DNA from: DASUHT01 sp038230835
GTDB taxonomy: Bacteria; Actinomycetota; Thermoleophilia; Gaiellales; JAICJC01
Direction of reading: 5' to 3'
NCBI GenBank assembly: GCA_038230835.1
Contig: JBBRMM010000031.1
Coordinates: 1-28,570, forward strand
Length of the DNA stretch: 28,570 bases
In this document: one piece after another, positions 23,290 to 28,570 of the stretch
Layout of the letters: every line of letters begins with the position of its first letter
Position numbering within the stretch: position 1 is the stretch's first letter
Made by a program: the position numbers and the translations under genes
The notes under the pieces: model-generated
Databases searched by the model: none
What the model was told of the DNA's origin: nothing
The model's input: the letters and a program-made list of their open reading frames with translations, nothing else

Positions 23290-24176
23290 TGATCGAGGTT
23301 GTCCAGATGCCGTCGGGCCTGGGCCTGCGGGCCCGGGGTGTCGAGCGCGCCGCGGCGGCACTGGCCGACGCCGGGCTGGCAGAACGGCTCGGCGCACGGC
23401 GGGTGCACACGGTGCCAAGCCCGGCGCCCAATCCGACCCGCGACCCGGAGACCGGCATGCTGAATCCCGCCGGCATCGTAACCGTCAGCACGCGGCTTGC
23501 CGACGCGATCGAACAGGTGCTCGACGCCGACGGGTTCCCGGTCGTGGTGGGCGGCGATTGCAGCGTCCTGCTCGGTTCGATGCTCGCGCTGCGGCGCCGC
23601 GGCCGCTACGGCCTGCTCCACGTCGACGGTCACGCGGATTTCTGGCATCCCAGTCAGGAACCAGCCGGTGAGGCTGCGTCGCTCGACCTCGCGCTCGTCA
23701 CCGGCCGTGGCCCGACGAGCGTCACCGACCTGGAGGGGCTTGCGCCGCTTGTCCGCGACGAGGACGTCGCCCAACTCGGCTACCGCTCGACCGGCAACGA
23801 CAGCTACCTCGACGAGCACATCCGCGACACCGCCATCGGGGTGCACGACATCGGCGACGTGCGCCGGCTGGGCATCGAGACCTGCACCGCCCGCGCCGTC
23901 GCCACCGCCGCGCGGCCCGATCTCGACGGCATGTGGCTGCACCTCGACGTGGACGTGCTCGACGACGACCTCATGCCCGCCGTCGACTACCGCACACCGG
24001 GCGGCCTGACCTGGGAGGAGGTCGAGCACGTTGTCGCCGCGAGCGCCGACAGCGGCCGCCTGGTGGGGCTGCAGGTGACCATCTACAACCCCGCCCTGGA
24101 CGCCCCCGGCGCACCGCTCGCGAGCCGGATCGTCGATCTGCTGGCGGCCGGCCTGAGATCCCACGCGGTATCCTGA
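23286..24176 (+). CDS. Arginase-fold (ureohydrolase superfamily) hydrolase
   Basis: A 296-residue enzyme of the Mn-dependent ureohydrolase fold. Metal-site motifs are VDGHADFW (Asp114, His116, Asp118) and LHLDVDVLDDD (Asp221, Asp223). In the first motif GGDHS is replaced by GGDCS, so a metal-ligand His is Cys92. The substrate-binding Glu of E-x-NP also appears replaced (VTIYNPALD). Both changes argue against arginase proper; agmatinase or formiminoglutamase names would be guesses. It overlaps marR by 4 nt, and the GMC gene follows 5 nt after its stop, so the three act together, perhaps on a nitrogen-containing metabolite. Confidence 0.87.
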   Translation: MMIEVVQMPSGLGLRARGVERAAAALADAGLAERLGARRVHTVPSPAPNPTRDPETGMLNPAGIVTVSTRLADAIEQVLDADGFPVVVGGDCSVLLGSMLALRRRGRYGLLHVDGHADFWHPSQEPAGEAASLDLALVTGRGPTSVTDLEGLAPLVRDEDVAQLGYRSTGNDSYLDEHIRDTAIGVHDIGDVRRLGIETCTARAVATAARPDLDGMWLHLDVDVLDDDLMPAVDYRTPGGLTWEEVEHVVAASADSGRLVGLQVTIYNPALDAPGAPLASRIVDLLAAGLRSHAVS

Positions 24177-24181
24177 GCGAC

Positions 24182-25639
24182 ATGCCGGAGCAACGGTGGG
24201 ACGCAGTCGTGTGCGGCGGCGGTACCGCCGGGCCGGTCGTCGCCGGCCGGCTGGTGGAATCCGGACGGCACGTGCTGCTGCTCGAGGCCGGCCCCGACTA
24301 CGGGCGCTTCGAGGCCGGGTCGTGGCCTGCCGAGCTGCTCGACTCGACGACGATTCCGACGTCCCACGACTGGGGCTACACGTCGGGCGACGAGCTGCCC
24401 GGACGCCGCCTGCCGTACGAACGCGCACGGGTGATAGGGGGCTGCTCGGCACACAACGGCTGCACCGTGAGCTGGGGGCACCGCGCCGACTACGACGGCT
24501 GGAATCTGCCGGGCTGGTCGGCCGCCGAGCTACTGCCGCTGTTCGAGGACGCGTCGGCGCGGATGCGCGTACGACGGTTCGCACCCGACGAACTGGCCCC
24601 ACTGCACCGCGGGTTCGTCGACGCGGGCGTCACCCTCGGGCTGCCCGAGGTCGACGACCTCGACACGCTCGACGGCCTGCCCGGGGTGGGGCCCCAGACC
24701 TCGAACTCGCCGGCAGGAGTGCGGTGGAACGCGGCGCTCGCATACCTCGATCCGGTGCGAGGGCACCCGCAGCTCGAGATCCGAGACCGGACGCTGGTCG
24801 ACCGCGTGCTGGTCGAATCCGGCCGTGCGGTCGGCGTGCGCGCGCTCGGCGGGGACGGGGGATTCGAGATACGAGCGGAGATGGTGGTGCTGACTGCCGG
24901 CGCCTACGGGACGCCGGCGGTGCTGATGCGGTCGGGGATCGGGCCGGCCGACGAGCTGCGGTCGCTCGGGATCGAGGTGGCGGTGGACAACAGCGGGGTC
25001 GGGGCGAACCTGCACGACCACCCGTCGTTCGAGCTCTTCTACCCAGGCACCGACGAGCTCGGTCGGCGCAACACGGCGTTCGCGGCACGCGGCCTCCCGA
25101 TACCGGACGAGCAGGCCTTCGCCAAGGCGGCGTCATCGCTGTGCCGGCGCGCCACATTCGACCTGCACGTGTTCCCGGCACCGTCTCTGGACGGCCGCCT
25201 GACGATCTTCGTGTCCTGCGTCAGCCCACGCTCACGAGGGAGGCTCACACTGTCCAGCGGCGACCCGCTGGCCGCTCCCCGTCTCGACCACGGATACCTC
25301 ACCGATGCCGACGGCCACGACCTGGCCGTGCTGGTCGAGGGAGTGGCGCTCGCGCGCAGGCTCGCAGCAGGTCCTCCGCTCGCCGCGCTGCTCGGTCCCG
25401 AGCTCGAGCCCGGCACCGAGCTCGACATCGCCCACGCGATCCGAAACGGCGTGGTCCACTACTGGCACCCGGTCGGCTCGTGTGCGATGGGCATCGCCTG
25501 CGACGAACGTGGCCGAGTGTTCGGCATCGACGGGCTGATCGTGGCCGACGCTTCGCTGTTCCCGCAGACGCCGCGCGCCACCACGAACATCCCGACCGTC
25601 GTCGCCGCCGCACGGATCGCGCGGTGGCTGGTGACATGA
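24182..25639 (+). CDS. GMC-family flavin oxidoreductase
   Basis: A 485-residue FAD enzyme of the glucose-methanol-choline family, oxidising an alcohol to an aldehyde or ketone. The N-terminus is the dinucleotide fold VVCGGGTAGPVVAGRL with the FAD-ribose acid in LLLEAGP. RVIGGCSAHNGCTVSWGHRADYDGW and the second GMC signature GAYGTPAVLMRSGIGP follow. The active site is HYWHPVGSCAMG (catalytic His429) with a partner Asn in TTNIPTVVAA near 472. It is somewhat shorter than choline oxidases (about 530-550). It is the last gene of the marR-hydrolase-GMC operon. The substrate is unknown. Confidence 0.92.
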   Translation: MPEQRWDAVVCGGGTAGPVVAGRLVESGRHVLLLEAGPDYGRFEAGSWPAELLDSTTIPTSHDWGYTSGDELPGRRLPYERARVIGGCSAHNGCTVSWGHRADYDGWNLPGWSAAELLPLFEDASARMRVRRFAPDELAPLHRGFVDAGVTLGLPEVDDLDTLDGLPGVGPQTSNSPAGVRWNAALAYLDPVRGHPQLEIRDRTLVDRVLVESGRAVGVRALGGDGGFEIRAEMVVLTAGAYGTPAVLMRSGIGPADELRSLGIEVAVDNSGVGANLHDHPSFELFYPGTDELGRRNTAFAARGLPIPDEQAFAKAASSLCRRATFDLHVFPAPSLDGRLTIFVSCVSPRSRGRLTLSSGDPLAAPRLDHGYLTDADGHDLAVLVEGVALARRLAAGPPLAALLGPELEPGTELDIAHAIRNGVVHYWHPVGSCAMGIACDERGRVFGIDGLIVADASLFPQTPRATTNIPTVVAAARIARWLVT

Positions 25640-25709
25640 GCACGCCGGGTGGCGACACCGGCGAAGCGTCGTGCATCCCGTCGAGCGCCGAGCGCCGCCC
25701 TGGTGACCT

Positions 25710-25858
25710 TCAGACCCGCCGCAGCTTGACCGTGGTCGGCGGAGCGTCGACCTCGCGCGCTGCGATCCCCCACAGGCTGAGCTCACCCTGGTCAGGGCCG
25801 ATCGTGACCGTGGCGGGGCCGGGGCCGAACCGCATCCCACTGAAGCTGACCGCGGACG
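25710..25858 (-). pseudogene. C-terminal fragment of an unknown minus-strand gene
   Basis: Reading on the minus strand, about 49 codons run open to TGA at 25710-25712: ...VSFSGMRFGPGPATVTIGP, then GELSLWGIAAREVDAPPTTV and LKLRRV-like end. The composition is that of a real protein end (beta-rich), with no start codon or ribosome site. It stops making sense at about 25855-25865, exactly where the sulfate-binding protein sequence begins on the other strand. It is best read as a truncated gene end at a rearrangement junction. Family not recognised. Confidence 0.45.
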
Positions 25859-25861
25859 ACG

Positions 25862-26269
25862 ACCACCGCCGGGGCGTTCCTGGGCGGCAAGGGCGACGTG
25901 CTGCTGGCCCCCGAGCAGGACGCCCTGACGGCCAAGGCCGCGGGTGAGCCCGTGCAGATCGTCTACCCCGCGCAGACGATCCTCGTGCAGACCCCGATCG
26001 CGGTCACCAAGACCGCTCCGGCCGCCGCCAAGAAGTTCGTCAGCTGGCTCTTCTCGAGCCAGGGACAGACGATCTTCGCCGAGAACGGCTACCGGCCGGT
26101 TGACCCCACCGTGGCCGCCAAGTTCGCCTCCAAGTACCCCACCCCGCCGACCCTGTTCACGATCGACGACCTGGGTGGCTGGGACAGCGTGGCGAAGGCG
26201 TTCTTCGATCCCACCACCGGCCTCATGGCCAAGGTCGAGCAGTCGATCGGAGTCTCGACGAGTGGCTAG
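25862..26269 (+). pseudogene. Sulfate-binding protein, 5'-truncated
   Basis: Only the C-terminal 135 or so residues of a periplasmic-type sulfate/thiosulfate-binding protein are present. Sequence: GAFLGGKGDVLLAPEQDALT, VQIVYPAQTILVQTPIAVT, KKFVSWLFSSQGQTIFAENG and YRPVDP, typical of the second lobe of the Sbp/CysP family. The usual signal peptide and first lobe (about 200 residues) are absent; recognisable homology begins at about 25862 next to unrelated minus-strand sequence. An internal GTG at 25898 is not a believable start. The stop overlaps the cysT start by 8 nt, so this was the first gene of the sulfate operon. Loss of the lobe would disable sulfate capture unless another binding protein serves the permease. 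Confidence 0.85.
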
Positions 26270-27080
26270 TGTCGCCGCCGAGCGACCCCACCGCTTCGGC
26301 ACGGCGCCTTCGGGCGTCGTGCCGGGGCTGGCGGTGACCTACCTCAGCCTGATCGTTCTGCTGCCGCTGGCCGCGCTCGCCTGGGAGACCCAGCGCGGAG
26401 GATGGAGCACGTTCCAGGCGGCGGTCACGGCGCCCGACGCCAAGGCGGCGCTGCAGCTCACGATCGTCGCCTCGTTGATCGTCGTGGCGATCAACGCGGT
26501 GTTCGGCACGCTGGTGGCGTGGGTGCTGGTGCGTGACGAGTTCCCGGGCAAGTCGGTCATCAACTCGCTGATCGACCTGCCCTTCGCCCTGCCCACGATC
26601 GTCGCCGGCCTCACCTTGCTCGCGCTGTACGGCCCGCTGTCACCGATCGGCGTCAACGTCACCTACACCCGCACCGCGGTCGTGCTCGCCCTGCTCTTCG
26701 AGACGCTGCCGTTTGTGGTGCGCAGCGTGCAGCCGGTGCTGCTGGAGTTCGACACCGACATGGAGGATGCCGCCGGCTCGCTGGGCGCGACCCGGCCCGT
26801 GGTGTTCCGCCGCATCGTGCTGCCGATCCTGGCCCCGGCCATCCTGTCCGGCGGCGCGCTGGCGTTCGCCCGTGCCGTCGGCGAGTTCGGCTCGGTGGTG
26901 CTGCTGTCCGGCAACGTGCCCTTCTCGACCGAGGTGGCCTCGGTACACATCTTCTCGCAGATCCAAAGCGACAACCCGGGCGGCGCCGCGGCCCTCTCGA
27001 TGGTGCTGCTGGGTCTCTCGTTGGCCGTGCTGCTCGCTCTGGGCGCGCTCGAGCGCTGGGGGTCGAAGCATGACCGCTAA
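26262..27080 (+). CDS. cysT: Sulfate ABC transporter permease CysT
   Basis: One of two membrane subunits of the sulfate/thiosulfate importer, 272 residues from GTG 26262. Helices are visible at about 18-40 and 63-87, and the family segment LPFALPTIVAGLTLLALYG follows. The EAA loop that contacts CysA is DMEDAAGSLGATRPVVFRRI, then LPILAPAILSGGALAFARAV and GEFGSVVLLSGN, both characteristic of CysT/CysW. The start overlaps the stop of the truncated binding-protein gene, and the end overlaps cysW by 11 nt, showing tight coupling. Confidence 0.93.
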   Translation: MASVAAERPHRFGTAPSGVVPGLAVTYLSLIVLLPLAALAWETQRGGWSTFQAAVTAPDAKAALQLTIVASLIVVAINAVFGTLVAWVLVRDEFPGKSVINSLIDLPFALPTIVAGLTLLALYGPLSPIGVNVTYTRTAVVLALLFETLPFVVRSVQPVLLEFDTDMEDAAGSLGATRPVVFRRIVLPILAPAILSGGALAFARAVGEFGSVVLLSGNVPFSTEVASVHIFSQIQSDNPGGAAALSMVLLGLSLAVLLALGALERWGSKHDR

Positions 27081-27882
27081 GCACGCGCTGCGATTCGCGG
27101 CACTCGGCTACCTGGCCGCGCTGCTGATCGTGCCGGTCGGCATGATCGTCTACCGCGCGTTCTCCGGCGGCTTCTCCCCGGTGTGGACGGCGATCACCCA
27201 ACCCGACGCGATCAAGGCGCTCGAGTTGACCGTGCAGATCGCGCTGATCGCCGTGCCGATCAACACCGTGTTCGGGATCCTGTTCGCGCTCGCCATCGTG
27301 CGCTTCCGGTTCCCGGGCCGCTCGCTGCTCGGTGCGCTGCTGGACATCCCGTTCGCGGTCTCCCCGGTGGTGGTCGGCTTCACGCTGATCCTGGTCTACG
27401 GGCAGAACGGCTGGCTGGGAGGCTGGCTGGTGCACAACGGCTACCCGGTGATCTTCGCGGTGCCGGGGATGGTGATCGCGACGGTGTTCGTGTCGCTGCC
27501 GTTCGTGGCCCGTGAGGTGATCCCGGTGCTGCGCGAGATCGGCACCGACCAGGAGCAGGCCGCCGCCACTCTGGGAGCGACCGGCCTGACCACGTTTCGC
27601 CGGGTCACCCTGCCGGCGATCCGCTGGGGCGTCATCTATGGCGTCGTCCTCACCACCGCCCGCGCGATCGGCGAGTACGGCGCCGTGGCCGTGGTGTCCG
27701 GCCAGGTGATCGGGCAGACACAGACGCTGACTCTCCGCGTGCAGTCGAGCTACGAGAACTTCGACCGCACCGGCGCCTACGCGGCCGGCCTCGAGTTGGC
27801 CGCTCTGGCGTTGGTGACCCTGTTCGTGATGAACCTGATCAAGCCTCGCAAGGAGAGCACCCATGGGAATACTCGTATCTGA
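27070..27882 (+). CDS. cysW: Sulfate ABC transporter permease CysW
   Basis: The second membrane subunit of the sulfate importer, 270 residues from ATG 27070. It parallels CysT: first helix LGYLAALLIVPVGMIVY, LDIPFAVSPVVVGFTLILVY, the EAA loop DQEQAAATLGATGLTTFRRV and ARAIGEYGAVAVVSGQ. The C-terminus runs 20 nt into cysA. The length is normal for CysW. CysT and CysW form the heterodimeric channel. Confidence 0.93.
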   Translation: MTAKHALRFAALGYLAALLIVPVGMIVYRAFSGGFSPVWTAITQPDAIKALELTVQIALIAVPINTVFGILFALAIVRFRFPGRSLLGALLDIPFAVSPVVVGFTLILVYGQNGWLGGWLVHNGYPVIFAVPGMVIATVFVSLPFVAREVIPVLREIGTDQEQAAATLGATGLTTFRRVTLPAIRWGVIYGVVLTTARAIGEYGAVAVVSGQVIGQTQTLTLRVQSSYENFDRTGAYAAGLELAALALVTLFVMNLIKPRKESTHGNTRI

Positions 27883-28570
27883 CGTCTCCAAGCGATTCGG
27901 CGACTTCGTGGCCCTCGACAACGTCTCCGTCGAGGTGCCGACCGGATCCCTGACCGCGCTGCTCGGACCGTCGGGGAGCGGCAAGTCCACGTTGCTGCGA
28001 GTGATCGCCGGACTCGACCGCGGCGACACCGGCACCGTCAGCATCGCCGGCCGTGAGGCCACCTCGCTGCCCGCGCACCGGCGGGAGATCGGCTTCGTGT
28101 TCCAGCACTACGCCGCCTTCAAGCACATGACGGTGTGGAAGAACGTCGCCTTCGGCCTGGAGATCCGCAAGCGCCCGAAGCAGGAGATCCGCGACCGGGT
28201 GGAAGCGCTGCTCGAGCTGGTGCAGCTGGCCGGGTACGCCGAACGCTACCCGTCGCAGCTTTCGGGCGGCCAGCGGCAGCGCATGGCGCTGGCTCGCGCA
28301 CTGGCGATCGAGCCGCAGGTGCTGCTGCTGGACGAGCCGTTCGGCGCCCTCGACTCTCGCGTCCGCCACGACCTGCGAGCGTGGCTTCGGCGGCTGCACG
28401 ACGAGATGCACGTGACCACCGTCCTGGTCACCCACGACCAGGAGGAGGCGATGGAAGTGGCCGACCGGATCGTGCTCATGAACCACGGCCGGATCGAGCA
28501 GGTGGGCGACCCGCACACCCTCTACGAGCATCCCGAGAACGAGTTCGTGATGGGCTTCGTGGGGCCGGTC
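27863..28570 (+). CDS. cysA: Sulfate ABC transporter ATPase CysA, 3' end outside the window
   Basis: The cytoplasmic ATPase of the sulfate importer; the first 236 residues are present and the gene continues past the window edge. ATG 27863 follows AAGGAGAG. Walker A GPSGSGKST (35-43), Q-loop FQHYAAFKHMTV, signature LSGGQRQR (133-140), Walker B LLLDEPFGALD (154-164) and the switch His191 in VTHDQEEAMEVADR are all intact. FQHYALFkHMTV-type Q-loops are typical of CysA rather than other CUT-type ATPases. The regulatory C-terminal (TOBE-like) domain would lie beyond 28570. Confidence 0.93.
   Translation, partial: MGILVSDVSKRFGDFVALDNVSVEVPTGSLTALLGPSGSGKSTLLRVIAGLDRGDTGTVSIAGREATSLPAHRREIGFVFQHYAAFKHMTVWKNVAFGLEIRKRPKQEIRDRVEALLELVQLAGYAERYPSQLSGGQRQRMALARALAIEPQVLLLDEPFGALDSRVRHDLRAWLRRLHDEMHVTTVLVTHDQEEAMEVADRIVLMNHGRIEQVGDPHTLYEHPENEFVMGFVGPV

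Overview
The window is about 28.6 kb of high-GC DNA. It has strong G/C third-position bias, GTG and TTG starts, TANNNT-type -10 boxes close to start codons, and many MarR, LuxR and XRE regulators. This points to Actinomycetota. The large secreted repeat proteins and the cyclase-ATPase protein would suit Thermoleophilia or a similar soil lineage, but that placement is inference. No tRNA, rRNA or CRISPR array was recognised.

Region 1 (1-8060) is a phosphate-uptake locus. An IS3/IS481-like element enters from the left and cuts pstB. Then come pstA and pstC (minus strand), a small XRE regulator, and pstS (plus strand). pstC and pstS each carry the same 44-nt element about 75-85 nt upstream, which looks like a shared Pho-type control region. 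A secreted beta-rich surface protein follows pstS. Behind it lies an 83-nt decayed copy of the pstS 3' end. Two small genes follow.

Region 2 (8160-16800) holds a 991-residue secreted protein with eight Ig-like units on a 97-residue period, and a frameshifted GcvT-family aminomethyltransferase. It also holds the most unusual gene of the window: one protein joining a class III nucleotide cyclase, a STAND-type ATPase, a helical repeat region and a family 5 (oligopeptide-type) solute-binding domain with no signal peptide. A frameshifted lipoprotein and a probable frameshifted small gene follow.

Region 3 (16800-22100) has a MarR regulator divergent from a DHA2/EmrB-type drug exporter with a palindromic operator between them, plus a small coupled gene. 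Next is a NarL-type histidine kinase and response regulator pair, where the regulator has an in-frame amber codon just before its phosphoacceptor Asp. A small membrane protein and a cupin complete the region.

Region 4 (22090-25640) has a PQ-loop-like membrane protein divergent from a tightly coupled operon: a MarR regulator with a C-terminal Cys cluster, an arginase-fold hydrolase with altered active-site residues, and a GMC flavin oxidoreductase.

Region 5 (25700-28570) starts at a rearrangement junction near 25860. The 3' end of an unknown minus-strand gene meets the 5'-truncated gene of a sulfate-binding protein. Intact cysT and cysW and the beginning of cysA follow and run off the window.

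Overall, many genes are damaged: pstB by an IS, gcvT-like, the lipoprotein and the small gene by frameshift, the response regulator by a nonsense codon, and the sulfate-binding protein by truncation. The sequence cannot say whether this is real gene decay or consensus and assembly error. The simple indels and the single stop are compatible with sequence error; the IS insertion and the junction near 25860 are structural.
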